Shown here: positions 42,911 to 51,929 of the stretch, one piece after another
Layout: the number at the start of each line of letters is the position of its first letter
How positions within the stretch are numbered: position 1 is the first letter of the stretch
DNA from: Microcoleus sp. CAWBG506
GTDB taxonomy: Bacteria > Cyanobacteriota > Cyanobacteriia > Cyanobacteriales > Microcoleaceae
Length of the DNA: 64,000 nt
Assembly: GCA_020883125.1 (NCBI GenBank)
Contig: JAHREW010000008.1
Coordinates: forward strand, 96,794-160,793
Reading direction: 5' to 3'
Made by a program: the position numbers and the translations under genes
The notes under the pieces: generated by a model
What the model saw: only the letters and a program-made list of their open reading frames with translations
The model's database searches: none
What the model was told of the DNA's origin: nothing

Positions 42911-43132
42911 TCATTCCTCCTCATCCTCCTTCAATAAATATGACTTCAACTCTTCAAAAGTTCCTCTCATGGCTGTTCCCGTCTCTACAGCCCTAAAAAC
43001 TTCCTGAGCACTCGCCAAAATTTCATCCCGCCGATTTTCAATCCGTCGCTTGCGGATAAACTCAAACAACCGATCCTGATCTTCTATTGATAAACTTTCG
43101 ACTTGATCGATAATTTCTTGTACCGTCATCAT
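42911..43132 (-). CDS. small protein partnered with an MntA-like nucleotidyltransferase
   Basis: A 73-residue protein, TVQEIIDQVESLSIEDQDRL, FEFIRKRRIENRRDEIL, then a basic-to-acidic helical tail ending LLKEDEEE. The type is common in cyanobacteria beside toxin-like genes, and its first half resembles short antitoxins. The start overlaps the stop of the nucleotidyltransferase gene by 4 bases (ATGA), so they are translationally coupled. It is not a HepT protein: no R-x4-H-x-Y is present. Confidence 0.65.
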   Translation of the reverse strand: MMTVQEIIDQVESLSIEDQDRLFEFIRKRRIENRRDEILASAQEVFRAVETGTAMRGTFEELKSYLLKEDEEE

Positions 43133-43452
43133 ACAGCCTCCTTTAAAGTAAAATCAACTAAAGACTTGGCCTCCGCCAAAACCCGATCCTTAATCAAACG
43201 ACTTAACCCCTGTTCCGTGACAATATCTACCTTACAACCTAACATATCTTGCAAATCCATCAATAGCCCCCCTGGAAACCAAGGCGAAATTTTTTGTAAA
43301 TCATAATCCACCAACAGATCGATATCGCTACTCTCAGTCTCCTCACCCCGCGCCACCGAACCGAACACCCGCACATTAAAGGCCCCATGTCGCAGCGCCA
43401 CCGCCAGAATATCCTCGCGCTTAGACTGTAATAACTGTTGTAGTTTCATCAT
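43129..43452 (-). CDS. MntA-like minimal nucleotidyltransferase
   Basis: A 107-residue polymerase-beta-fold nucleotidyltransferase: FGSVARGEETESSDIDLLVD with G31-S32 and the metal-binding Asp43 and Asp45, then DLQDMLGCKVDIVTEQGL with the third Asp. MntA proteins are antitoxins that AMPylate HepT toxins. Its usual HepT partner is replaced here by a 73-residue protein, while a HepT-like gene lies 2 kb downstream next to a RHH gene. The start could be either of two adjacent ATG codons. Confidence 0.8.
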   Translation of the reverse strand: MMKLQQLLQSKREDILAVALRHGAFNVRVFGSVARGEETESSDIDLLVDYDLQKISPWFPGGLLMDLQDMLGCKVDIVTEQGLSRLIKDRVLAEAKSLVDFTLKEAV

Positions 43453-43490
43453 ACAATTTACTCAAGCATGAATTTAATACAAACTGCGTA

Positions 43491-44345
43491 ATGTCTCCAA
43501 AAGTGCGATCGCCACGCCCCAAACATCCATTAAAGCAAATAGTCATCAGATTTGCCACCGCAGTAATTGCTGCTTTGATTTTTATCAACATTCCTCACTC
43601 CTTAATTCCCATGTTTCCCGAATCCCCATCAATAGCTAGTCTACCGCCAGAAATCGAGAACATCCTCGCCGGTAAAGGCAGAATTGTCACCATTGGCGAC
43701 AGCATCACAGAAGCCGGCAAATACCCCGGAGGTTACGTTTGGCTACTGCAACGCTATCTAAATGGTCTGTATCCCGATCGCGCGATCGAAATTATCAACG
43801 TCGGCATCTCCGGGAACAAAGCCACTGATATGCAAGCCCGTTTCCAGCAAGATGTAGTTGGCAAAAGACCAGACTTAGTGATGATTAATGTCGGAGTAAA
43901 TGATGTTTGGCACGCATTCTTTGACTTTCAAAACCGCCAATTTCATCCCCTAGGAAACTTGTCCACAGGAGTAGGATTAGCAGAATATAAACATAAATTA
44001 ACACAAATGGTGGAGTCAGCAAAAGCAGCCGGAATTCGAGTAGCCCTACTTTCTCCTACTCCCATTCGTGAAGTTCTCGACGGCCCGGAAAACCAGCGTT
44101 TACAAGACTATATTGTCGCTATGCGAGAAATTGCCTTACAGAATCAATGCTTATTTATTGATTTAAATAAACCTTTTCGAGAAGTGATCGGTACTTTTCA
44201 AAGACACGCTGGAAAAACTCTAAATTTGTTAGCAGCAGACGGAGTGCACCCGAATCCATCCGGGTATCGAATCATGGCTTTTAGTATTTTGCGAGGCTTG
44301 GGAATACCAACGAAAGATATTGAAAATTGGGAAATCAAGAATTGA
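43491..44345 (+). CDS. SGNH/GDSL-family hydrolase
   Basis: A 284-residue lipase/esterase-type hydrolase with an N-terminal membrane anchor or signal (IVIRFATAVIAALIFINIPHS). The blocks are in order: IVTIGDSITEAG (Ser in GDS), IINVGISGNKATDM (Gly), MINVGVNDVWHAF (Asn in GVND) and LAADGVHPNPSGYRIMA (catalytic Asp and His). It probably removes acyl groups from a lipid or polysaccharide outside the cytoplasm. The gene is single, with its start 38 bases from the divergent MntA-like gene. Confidence 0.88.
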   Translation: MSPKVRSPRPKHPLKQIVIRFATAVIAALIFINIPHSLIPMFPESPSIASLPPEIENILAGKGRIVTIGDSITEAGKYPGGYVWLLQRYLNGLYPDRAIEIINVGISGNKATDMQARFQQDVVGKRPDLVMINVGVNDVWHAFFDFQNRQFHPLGNLSTGVGLAEYKHKLTQMVESAKAAGIRVALLSPTPIREVLDGPENQRLQDYIVAMREIALQNQCLFIDLNKPFREVIGTFQRHAGKTLNLLAADGVHPNPSGYRIMAFSILRGLGIPTKDIENWEIKN

Positions 44346-44507
44346 AAAGAAGGAAGTTCGGCAGCGGATTTTGTAACGGATGTAACGGATGTCGGGAATA
44401 AAGTTGAAGAATGAAGGATTTCTCTTCAGTCTGCGGAGGCAGACTTCGGTTGTGTGCCCGTAAAACTTCGCGGTTTCTAACCGCCGGATCTTCTACCGGA
44501 TTTGATA

Positions 44508-45407
44508 TCATTCAGTTGGTGGATGATACCGCTTCAACCAACAACTACCGATAATTACCAACGCTACCACCACAATAATTTCAGTCCAAAAAAACGACAG
44601 AAAATCACTTGCAGTTCCCACGGGAGGTACTCCAGGCTGAGCGTTACGAATAGCCGGAAAAGCAAACAGCATCACAGCCGTCCAACTCAACATTCCTATT
44701 TCCGGTAACTTACCCGATTTCATCACTTTCAATGCCAGCAGCAGCGCCATAGTTGATAGCACCCACATAATCACGATAATGGTTAAAGCAAAAAATTTTA
44801 CCGGGAGCGATCGAGTTATGCGAACATCGATATAAATAAAGATAGATGAATTTTCTTCCAGAGGCTTGTATGTGATGTCAAAACCTGGAACATCGGCATT
44901 GAACTTAAATAGCAGCGGTACGGGGTTGAGTTCAAAAGGGGCAAATCTTTTCCTAATCGAAGGCAGCGGATCGATGGAAATAGCTACTTTAGCAATGTGC
45001 CTGTCAAAGGGATAATTGTTGATTTTACCCTTGACTAAATTGAACTTTAAAGCCGGAAAAATCATCGGTTTACCTGCTTTAAAAGTAATTTCTGAATCTG
45101 CTATATTTGCACCGTTAACTGTCATTAACAAATCTTGAGCTGGGTAGGTAGGCCCTTTTTTGTAAATGCCTTTTAGTTCAAATTCTAAGCGTGTTTCTAA
45201 TTCGTTTTTAATTGGATCTACTCCGATCGCAGTCATTGTGACCTCTACTAAGCCTTTGGGAGCCGGAGAGCTTTCTGGATTTGGGCTGTAAGGTTCTTGA
45301 GCATGAGCTACTGGAGAGTAAATAGATAAGATAATTGCAAAAATTAGGTTTATATTGCAAATGAAAATAAGTATTTTTTTGAGGTTATTGTGGTTGACAA
45401 TTTGCAT
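44508..45407 (-). CDS. DUF4436-like membrane protein
   Basis: A 299-residue protein: N-terminal membrane segment or signal (IFICNINLIFAIILSIYSPVAHA), a large periplasmic beta-rich part with DLLMTVNGANIADSEITFKA and INNYPFDRHIAKVAISIDP, and at least three C-terminal membrane segments (FFALTIIVIMWVLSTMALLLAL, MLSWTAVMLFAFPAIRN, TEIIVVVALVIIGSCWL). This order fits DUF4436. No function is known. It is convergent with the GDSL gene. Confidence 0.7.
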   Translation of the reverse strand: MQIVNHNNLKKILIFICNINLIFAIILSIYSPVAHAQEPYSPNPESSPAPKGLVEVTMTAIGVDPIKNELETRLEFELKGIYKKGPTYPAQDLLMTVNGANIADSEITFKAGKPMIFPALKFNLVKGKINNYPFDRHIAKVAISIDPLPSIRKRFAPFELNPVPLLFKFNADVPGFDITYKPLEENSSIFIYIDVRITRSLPVKFFALTIIVIMWVLSTMALLLALKVMKSGKLPEIGMLSWTAVMLFAFPAIRNAQPGVPPVGTASDFLSFFWTEIIVVVALVIIGSCWLKRYHPPTE

Positions 45408-45419
45408 GAATTAGATAAT

Positions 45420-45475
45420 AATTCGGAATGATTTAACCGCGAAGGCGCAAAGGACGCGAAGGAAGAGAAGAGAGG
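45420..45475. repeat. dispersed intergenic element, copy 5
   Basis: CGGAATGATTTAACCGCGAA, GGCGCAAAGGACGCGAAGGA and AGAGAAGAGAGG in the order of the family. It lies between the DUF4436-like and carotenoid oxygenase genes. Confidence 0.7.
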
Positions 45476-45588
45476 CTTTTATATCAGAAACCGGATTTTT
45501 TACCCGGTTGGATCGTAATAATATTAGCGATGTCTTGTTCAGACATCGCTCTTTTCCTTGAGATTCCAGCGGACTGCTAACCTATGGT

Positions 45589-47076
45589 TTAAGGAAGAAA
45601 TACTTTTGATGTGAAACTTCCATGCAAACCGTAGGGAATATGATATTTTAAATGCAACTGCGCCACAGGCCCTTTCGCGATATCCCTAGTGTCTAAAATT
45701 ACTAAGGTCGATCGATGTTTAGCAGCATCGTACATCAAAACCAGCAGCCAGCCATCATCCTCAGCAACAGCATCGGGACGCGCCACAAACATTGGTTCCC
45801 CAGCAAAACCGCGCGGTGCCGCACTCCAAAGTTGCCTTTCATCAGTCAGGAAATCAAATTTGAGGATGGCTTGCAGAGGAGCATTGCCGGTGGGAGAATC
45901 GGCGGCACCAATGTAAAGATATCGGTAAGGCTGTCCGACATTATTTGGATGCAAGGTTGGAAATTCGCAGCAGCGAGTTTCAACTACTTGATTCTCCACT
46001 GTTTCGGCTTGTAAATTCAGCTTGAACCGCCACAATTCCCCGGCGGGAATGCTATCGAAATCAATCTCGCGAAAATCGCCATCTGGCTCGACATTGGGGA
46101 ATGATTCGTAGCACACTGAGTCTACAAAGACTTCGCCGTCTTCTTCCCATGCGTTGCAGTGGTGGAAAACAAAACATGGTTCTGTTTCTAATATTTTCAC
46201 TTTATCGGTGCCGTTGCGCGGAATTAAAATTACTTGCGTGGGTTTGTTGGGTGAAAATTGAATGCACTGGGCCGCACTCCGCATTCCTAACACGAAAGGT
46301 ATAGGATTGAAGCTGACGGGATTTTGGAAAAATATGCAGTAATTGGGGGTAATTACCATGTCGTGTAGGAAGGCAAAACCCGGTATTGCATGGGCGTGTT
46401 TTTGCAATAGTTTGCCACTTTCTTCGAGTTCGTAAATGGTAATTACGCTAGACAAACCAGGTTTGACAGAAAAGTTTATGAGTCTGTCTCCGGCTCCATT
46501 TTTGCCTTTTTCAATTCTGGGGTGAGCGGCGAAAGCTTCACCGGGCTGCAAGATGCCGTCTAGGGTATCTAAGCCGATGGTTTCTAAGGTGCGGGGGTCG
46601 AGTCTGTAAGGTTCTGCTGCTTCCCACAGTGCTAATAGTTTGTCTCCCCAATAAATGATGTTGGTGTTGGCAATGTTTTTGATTTTGAGGTCAAATATAT
46701 TACTTAGCCAACCTCCTGGTTTCTGGGTTCCGAAAACGCCTCGATGGAGGATTTTTCCGGCTGTTTTTTCTGCTAGATAGCCTTCGGTGTGGACGAATCG
46801 GTTGCGGAAGTGGGCGCGCCCGTCGGAAATTGCGATCGCACAAATCATCCCATCGCCATCAAAGGGGTGGTGAATTTGTTCGCCGTTGATATCTAGCAAA
46901 CCAGGCCCGTTGCGAAAGAATGTGCCTTGTAAGTCGGGGGGGATTTCACCTTCTATTTCGTCTATCCAGTAGTCGGATTCTTGGCGCTGGGATTGGTAGC
47001 CTCGTTGCCAGTCGGTGCGATCGTATGATGAGGTTTTGGCTGTTGTTTTTAGTTCGGAAGTTTCTAGGTTTTGCAT
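45589..47076 (-). CDS. carotenoid cleavage oxygenase (apocarotenoid oxygenase type)
   Basis: A 495-residue non-heme iron oxygenase of the CCD/RPE65 family. Blocks: EGEIPPDLQGTFFRNGPG, HHPFDGDGMICAI, AFAAHPRIEKG, FAFLHDMVITPNYCIFF, CFVFHHCNAWEEDGEVFVD and YGLHGSFTSKVFLP at the C-terminus. The four iron-ligand histidines can be placed in AAHPR, FLHDM, VFHHCN and GLHGSF. The group includes Synechocystis apocarotenoid-15,15'-oxygenase, which makes retinal. Length matches. Substrate is inferred from family. Confidence 0.88.
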   Translation of the reverse strand: MQNLETSELKTTAKTSSYDRTDWQRGYQSQRQESDYWIDEIEGEIPPDLQGTFFRNGPGLLDINGEQIHHPFDGDGMICAIAISDGRAHFRNRFVHTEGYLAEKTAGKILHRGVFGTQKPGGWLSNIFDLKIKNIANTNIIYWGDKLLALWEAAEPYRLDPRTLETIGLDTLDGILQPGEAFAAHPRIEKGKNGAGDRLINFSVKPGLSSVITIYELEESGKLLQKHAHAIPGFAFLHDMVITPNYCIFFQNPVSFNPIPFVLGMRSAAQCIQFSPNKPTQVILIPRNGTDKVKILETEPCFVFHHCNAWEEDGEVFVDSVCYESFPNVEPDGDFREIDFDSIPAGELWRFKLNLQAETVENQVVETRCCEFPTLHPNNVGQPYRYLYIGAADSPTGNAPLQAILKFDFLTDERQLWSAAPRGFAGEPMFVARPDAVAEDDGWLLVLMYDAAKHRSTLVILDTRDIAKGPVAQLHLKYHIPYGLHGSFTSKVFLP

Positions 47077-47217
47077 TGGTAGAATAAGCTTTTATTGATT
47101 TAACTACAAAGGGGGCCGAGAGTGGGAGAGTGAGGGGGGTAGGCACGCACCATCCGCTACCCCTACACAATCATTATTTTCTTGAGAATGAAACCGCCCT
47201 CCTCCTTAGGGGGTGAC

Positions 47218-47242
47218 TTCTTCCTTCTTCCTTCTTCCTTCA
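47218..47242 (-). repeat. GAAGGAA heptamer array starting at the transporter stop codon
   Basis: On the minus strand the transporter TGA stop is directly followed by three GAAGGAA units (the GA of TGA is the start of the first). The same heptamer recurs at 60349-60365 and 60568-60620. Confidence 0.65.
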
Positions 47243-48694
47243 TTTGCTATCTGCGGTTCGGCTTTCTGAGATTACTGTTGGTACTAAGTCGGGAAAATAT
47301 TCCGGCATGAAATGTTGTCCTGTTGGTTTTGCGCTTCCCATTTCCGCTTCTAATAATGGCAGTGAGTTTTGATTGTTTGGTTCGGCAGTTTCTGTATTTT
47401 CAGCGGGTAGCCAGCTTAGGAATGGTAGCGGTAGAAGTGTGGACAGGTTGGTGATGAGGACTAGCAGCCAGAGATTGTCGAAATTGCGATCGGTAATTCC
47501 TAACCAGTGAGTCAAAAGTGCACCACCTTCGTAGGACAAAAGTCCGGCTAAATTGGTGATGGACATCAGCAGTGCAAATAAAGTTGCTTCGACTCCGGGG
47601 GGACACAATCGCGCGCACAATACCAGCACTGGCATATAAGCAATTTGCCCGATTACTGTTAAGATCAGGCTATCTCCGATGCTGAACCACTGGTCGTCAA
47701 TTCCTAAAGCTCGGTTGGCGTGAGTTACTAATAGTAAACTTGTCAATCCCAAGACTGTGGCAATTACTGTTGACCAGCCGAAAATTACTCTAAATGGAAT
47801 TGTTTTGAGGAAGCGCTGAAACAGCCAGATACCGACAAGAGCGGCTAGGCTGGTAACTAGGCGCACGCGGCCGAGAAATTCTGGTTTAAAGCCTAATTCG
47901 TTGGTGGTGAAAAAGAAGAAGGCTGAGTCGGAAGTTGGGGTTGCTTGCCACAGGAAAAGAAAGGCGGTTGGCAACCAAATTGTTTTTTGGCTAACAGCTT
48001 GTCGCAGTTGTTTTAATTGATTTTTTACTGTTTCAAAGTCTGTTCTTTTGTTGACTTTTTCTTCGCTAATTAACCAGGCTGTTGCTGAGACGATGAGCGG
48101 GAAAGAGGCGGTGATTAAAAATATGGTGTGGGTGGAGAATTGTTGGAGTAGGGAACCGCTGAGGTAGGCGGTGATTAGTCCGCCGAGGGCTGATGCGCCC
48201 CAGGATAGGGATTGCAGGGAACCTGCATCGGTAAGGGATTCTTTTCGGGCTCTTTCGACTACTAGGGAGTCTGCGATGACGTCGCTGACGGCGAGAGAGA
48301 GGGCACTGAGGGCGATCGCCCCTGTAGCGGCCAAGGGTGTCTGTACTATTGTGGCTAGCGCCACCCATGCTGAGGTTCCCAACAGCCCGGAAAGGACGAT
48401 GTAAGGCCGTCTGCGGTAGCCGAATATCGGCAACCCGTCCGACATGAAGCCGAATAGGGGTTTGATCATCCAAGGTAGGGCGACGACGCCCAGCATGGCT
48501 GAGACTTCGGCGGGGCTCATGCCGAGTTCGTCTTTGAGGAAGAAGCTGACGGCTAAGCGGGCTAGTCCGAGGATACCTTGGACGAAGTAAATCAGTAATA
48601 TGGCTATGAGTTCGGGGGTTGGCTCATTCCCAAAGAATACTTTTTCTTTTAAAGATTCTTTGAGTTTGCTGACACCGGAGGAGGAAAGGAGCAT
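47240..48694 (-). CDS. folate/biopterin (BT1-family) transporter
   Basis: A 484-residue polytopic protein with about twelve membrane segments. BT1-family markers: YFVQGILGLARLAVSFFLKD, PWMIKPLFGFMSDGLPIFGY, RRRPYIVLSG, VSDVIADSLVVERAR. Related cyanobacterial and plastid proteins (such as Synechocystis slr0642) transport folates. The C-terminal ~50 residues are hydrophilic. It is single on its strand, upstream of the oxygenase gene with a 160-bp gap. Confidence 0.88.
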   Translation of the reverse strand: MLLSSSGVSKLKESLKEKVFFGNEPTPELIAILLIYFVQGILGLARLAVSFFLKDELGMSPAEVSAMLGVVALPWMIKPLFGFMSDGLPIFGYRRRPYIVLSGLLGTSAWVALATIVQTPLAATGAIALSALSLAVSDVIADSLVVERARKESLTDAGSLQSLSWGASALGGLITAYLSGSLLQQFSTHTIFLITASFPLIVSATAWLISEEKVNKRTDFETVKNQLKQLRQAVSQKTIWLPTAFLFLWQATPTSDSAFFFFTTNELGFKPEFLGRVRLVTSLAALVGIWLFQRFLKTIPFRVIFGWSTVIATVLGLTSLLLVTHANRALGIDDQWFSIGDSLILTVIGQIAYMPVLVLCARLCPPGVEATLFALLMSITNLAGLLSYEGGALLTHWLGITDRNFDNLWLLVLITNLSTLLPLPFLSWLPAENTETAEPNNQNSLPLLEAEMGSAKPTGQHFMPEYFPDLVPTVISESRTADSK

Positions 48695-48842
48695 TTGAGA
48701 AATATTTCTTAATGAATCTCAATATTTATAACACATTCTTAATGGGTTGCGGGAACTGTCGGAGGTAGGATGCCACAGTGGTGGGGTTCTGGCAAGTGGT
48801 ATAAAATTGTATTTATCTCGAATTAATGCGTGTTTTGTAATT

Positions 48843-49157
48843 ATGAAAACAGAAATTAAAATTGTTTTTCTCACCGTGGCGGGGATGGTGGGGGGATGGG
48901 CTAATTTTGCCTTGGCTACACCTGTTGCTAACCAGCAAGGAGATTATCCAGTGCCACCTCCGAGACAACGAGGTAATAGGCAAGTCAATTGGTTAGTTGT
49001 TGATTCTGATTCTCAAGGGTTGAACTGTCCCATGGCTAAGACATTTCGATCGCTCTCTGTAGACGGTATTGATGCGCCTGCTGAGTTGTTTGAAAAAAAT
49101 AAACATAATGTTTCAAATGGAATAATTAACCGCGAAGACGCGAAGTACGCGAAGTAA
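48843..49157 (+). CDS. small exported protein with repeat-derived C-terminus
   Basis: A 104-residue protein with a signal peptide (IKIVFLTVAGMVGGWANFALA) and a Pro/Arg/Asn-rich mature part (PVPPPRQRGNRQVNW). The C-terminus IINREDAKYAK is encoded by the dispersed TTAACCGCGAAGACGCGAAG element, which also provides the TAA stop. The true ancestral end may have been lost. I start at ATG 48843 because the signal sequence begins there. No family is recognised. Confidence 0.5.
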   Translation: MKTEIKIVFLTVAGMVGGWANFALATPVANQQGDYPVPPPRQRGNRQVNWLVVDSDSQGLNCPMAKTFRSLSVDGIDAPAELFEKNKHNVSNGIINREDAKYAK

Positions 49158-49170
49158 GAAAAGAAAGAGA
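49122..49170. repeat. dispersed intergenic element, copy 6
   Basis: AATTAACCGCGAAGACGCGA, AGTACGCGAAGTAAGAAAAG: a short member of the family that overlaps the end of the small exported protein gene. Confidence 0.65.
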
Positions 49171-49198
49171 TGTCACAAATACTGAAAGGAGTATTTTT

Positions 49199-49660
49199 AT
49201 GATTGTGAATCCTGAAAATGTGCCGGATATTACAGGCTCTAAATATCCCCTGCAATTTCAATCTGCGGTGGCGGGAAGGGTGAAAAAACGCTTGGGCGAT
49301 ACTGCCGGATTGCAGAATTTTGGGGTAAATTTGGTGAGACTTGCGCCGGGAAGTTGTTCTGCTCTGAGACATTGGCACTCTCGTCAAGATGAGTTAGTGT
49401 ATGTTCTGGAAGGGGAGATTACTCTGATTTCTAATGCGGGTGAGGAAGTGCTAAAACCGGGTATGGCGGCGGGTTTTCGGGCTGGGGATGCTGATGGGCA
49501 TCATTTAGTTAATCGAAGTAATTATGATGTTGTTTATCTGGAAATTGGCGATCGCACTCCGGGAGATTCAGCAAATTATCCCGATGACGATTTAATTGCT
49601 AAAGCTGAGGGCAATAGTTGGATTTTTACTCGCAAAAATGGCGAAGTTTATGAGGATTAA
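49199..49660 (+). CDS. cupin-domain protein
   Basis: A 153-residue single-domain cupin: motif 1 RHWHSRQDELVYVLEGEITL (G-x5-H-x-H-x3,4-E-x6-G form, with both His and Glu present) and motif 2 GMAAGFRAGDADGHHLVNRS. A metal site is therefore likely intact. The substrate is unknown. AAAGGAG lies 10 bases before the ATG. The next gene, a methyltransferase pseudogene, starts 6 bases after the stop. Confidence 0.82.
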   Translation: MIVNPENVPDITGSKYPLQFQSAVAGRVKKRLGDTAGLQNFGVNLVRLAPGSCSALRHWHSRQDELVYVLEGEITLISNAGEEVLKPGMAAGFRAGDADGHHLVNRSNYDVVYLEIGDRTPGDSANYPDDDLIAKAEGNSWIFTRKNGEVYED

Positions 49661-49666
49661 AAAGTA

Positions 49667-50302
49667 ATGAGTCAAGTCAATCTTTGGAGTTCTGCGGAAC
49701 ACGCTTTGTGGTATCTTTCTACAGCTGATAGTATCCCTCACCGCACGGAAGGTGAATCTGTACTTTTGGGCGAAGTGCCGAAAACTGTGCACCGGATTCT
49801 GGATATTGGTACTGGTGATGGACGGTTGTTGGGTTTGCTTAAGTGCGATCGCCCGAATGTTGAATGTGTGGCGATCGACTTGAAGGCTACAATGTTGGAA
49901 AAAGTCAGAACTCGGTTTGCTGACGATCGCACTGTCACAGTAATTGAACATAATCTTGATGATTCTCTGCCGGATTTAGGCAAATTTGATGCGGTGGTTT
50001 CTAGTTTCGCAATTCACCACGTAGAGGACGATCGCAAACGTTCGCTTTATACCGAGATTTTCTAGCTTTTGGAACCCGGAGGCATTTTTTGCAATTTGGA
50101 ACACGTAGCGTCGGCAACAGAGGCTTTACACCAGAAATTTCGAGAAGCGTTAGGTATTAGCGATTCACCAGACGATCCATCTAATAAATTGCTGGATGTG
50201 GAAACGCAACTGCGCTGGTTGAGAGAAATTGGTTTTGACGATGCAGACTGTTATTGGAAGTGGCTGGAATTGGCTTTATTAGTTGGGGTCAAACCTGTTT
50301 AG
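49667..50302 (+). pseudogene. class I SAM methyltransferase interrupted by an in-frame TAG
   Basis: The frame reads through as a 211-residue methyltransferase: VHRILDIGTGDGRLLGLLKC (motif I), VECVAIDLKATMLEK, LPDLGKFDAVVSSFAIHHVE (motif IV), then [14 protein letters not shown] (motif V) and a plausible end GVKPV. At 50063-50065 a TAG separates EIF and LLEPGG without shifting the frame. One base change (for example from GAG, AAG or CAG) would restore the protein. Upstream codons alone (132 aa) lack part of the fold. It may be a recent pseudogene, a sequencing error or a readthrough case. Confidence 0.8.
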
Positions 50303-50358
50303 CTGCGGGTAAGGACTGCATTGTCCTGTGCTTTAAAAATTGGAAATAGTCACAATTA

Positions 50359-50516
50359 GTAAGGTGCGTCAGATTTTTCAACCCTCAATAATCGTTCTAT
50401 AAATTCACCTGATGCACCCTACAAGTCGATTTTAGATTATATAGTAAGGTGCGTCAGATCCCGAAATTCCCGATCGCCGTTAGAGAACTTCGCCTCACGC
50501 ACCCTAGAAGTCGATT
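50359..50516. repeat. two copies of an AAGGTGCGTCAGA … GCACCCTAxAAGTCGATT palindromic repeat
   Basis: The first copy is at 50359-50434 and the second at about 50450-50516. Left end AAGGTGCGTCAGAT, right end GCACCCTA(C/G)AAGTCGATT; GGTGCG/TGCACC pair as stems. It is a tandem pair of short dispersed-type elements downstream of the methyltransferase pseudogene. Confidence 0.65.
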
Positions 50517-50566
50517 GTTGTGTGACAGTTGCGTCCAGGACTATTCAACTCATGCAACCTAATAAA

Positions 50567-51805
50567 TCAAATTAAATCCGGTACTTGAGGTTTAATTCGT
50601 CGCTCGTACCAATTCATTAACGGCGTAGAACTAATTCCGTGTAAAATCACTGAAATCACGATAGTTGTAAAAGTAATCCAGGCAATTTGTTCTCCGATTT
50701 CGCCTTTTAAACCTTTCCCAAAAGCATAGGTAAGATAATAGATAGAACCGACACCGCGAATGCCAAACCAACCGCACAGCCAGCGACTGGCGGGGTGCAA
50801 AGGACTGCCTATCGTACTGATCCAAGCTCCCAAGGGGCGAATCAATAAAAACAACAATCCCGCCACTAATAGCGAATCTGCTGCAAAAGCCAACATAGGT
50901 TTTAGGCGCAACAAAGAACCTAAAAGTAAAATAGTGGCTACTTCCATTAACTTTTCAATGCGCTCGGTAAATCGCAATTGGGAAAGCGGTTTTTCTGGGT
51001 CGCGGTAACTGCGCTGCACTACAATTCCTGATACAAAAACTGCTAGAAACCCGTAGCCGTTGACTACTTCTGTTAGAGAATAAGTGAGTAAAATTGTACT
51101 CAGGGCGATGAAATCTTCCATTAATTCATCGGCCGGTCGATAGCGTTTCAATCTTTTATCGATCCAGGTGACAGCTTTAGCTACTAAAATGCCCATGACA
51201 ATAGCTGCGGCAGTTGCCCAAATTACATCAACTGCTACCCACTGCGAAAACCAGTTCGGCCAATTACCATCTTTTAGTGAATAAATTCCGAAATAAACAA
51301 AGGGAAAAGCGAGAGCATCGTTCAAGCCACCTTCGGAGGTTAAACCAAATCGCAATTCATCGCGATCGTCTAAATGTGCTAACTGAACTTCGGAGGCTAA
51401 AACTGGATCTGTGGGAGCGAGAATTGCTCCTAATAAAATCGCAGCCCCCCAATCTAAACTCAAAAAGAAGTGACCGACTGCTGCTATACTAAAAATCGAA
51501 ATAGGCATTAACAAACCGATCAGGCGCGCTGTGGAATTCCAAGCCCAAAGTTGCAGGGGGCGGTTCATTTTTAGGCCGCAACTGAAGAGAGAAACAATCA
51601 CTACAAATTCTGTGAGTCTTTCTAAAAATTGAGCTTCTGGGCGCAATTCAATCAGTTTGACACCGTAGGGGCCCAATCCGATGCCCACTAACAGGTAAAT
51701 TAAGGCATAAGACAGTGGCAATCGGGAAATCCATCCTGAACCCAAGGTGACAATCAGCAGGAGGATGCCAATAACTAGCAAGTTGAGAATGTAATTATCC
51801 ACCAT
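50567..51805 (-). CDS. cation/proton antiporter (CPA1-type)
   Basis: A 412-residue antiporter with about twelve membrane segments. The core is AILLGAILAPTDPVLASEVQ (the T-D-P transport-site Asp), followed by LTSEGGLNDALAFPFVY, FLAVFVSGIVVQRSYRDP and WLCGWFGIRGVGSIYYLTYA, all marks of Na+(K+)/H+ antiporters. It lies 124 bases downstream of the kdp operon on the same strand, so it may belong to the same K+/Na+ homeostasis response. Confidence 0.88.
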   Translation of the reverse strand: MVDNYILNLLVIGILLLIVTLGSGWISRLPLSYALIYLLVGIGLGPYGVKLIELRPEAQFLERLTEFVVIVSLFSCGLKMNRPLQLWAWNSTARLIGLLMPISIFSIAAVGHFFLSLDWGAAILLGAILAPTDPVLASEVQLAHLDDRDELRFGLTSEGGLNDALAFPFVYFGIYSLKDGNWPNWFSQWVAVDVIWATAAAIVMGILVAKAVTWIDKRLKRYRPADELMEDFIALSTILLTYSLTEVVNGYGFLAVFVSGIVVQRSYRDPEKPLSQLRFTERIEKLMEVATILLLGSLLRLKPMLAFAADSLLVAGLLFLLIRPLGAWISTIGSPLHPASRWLCGWFGIRGVGSIYYLTYAFGKGLKGEIGEQIAWITFTTIVISVILHGISSTPLMNWYERRIKPQVPDLI

Positions 51806-51929
51806 AGCGATCGCACTTTAATCAAGTTGAACAATTGCAATCGTGGCACGGAAAAACCGCCCGCGCATCTGCCGACTGCTAGATTCTGCTATCTTCCTAA
51901 AGTTAGATTTATTTATTATTAGTTATTTA

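Noticed and set aside
50069-50302. Independent small gene downstream of the methyltransferase
   Set aside because: It is the in-frame continuation of the methyltransferase after the TAG, not a separate gene.
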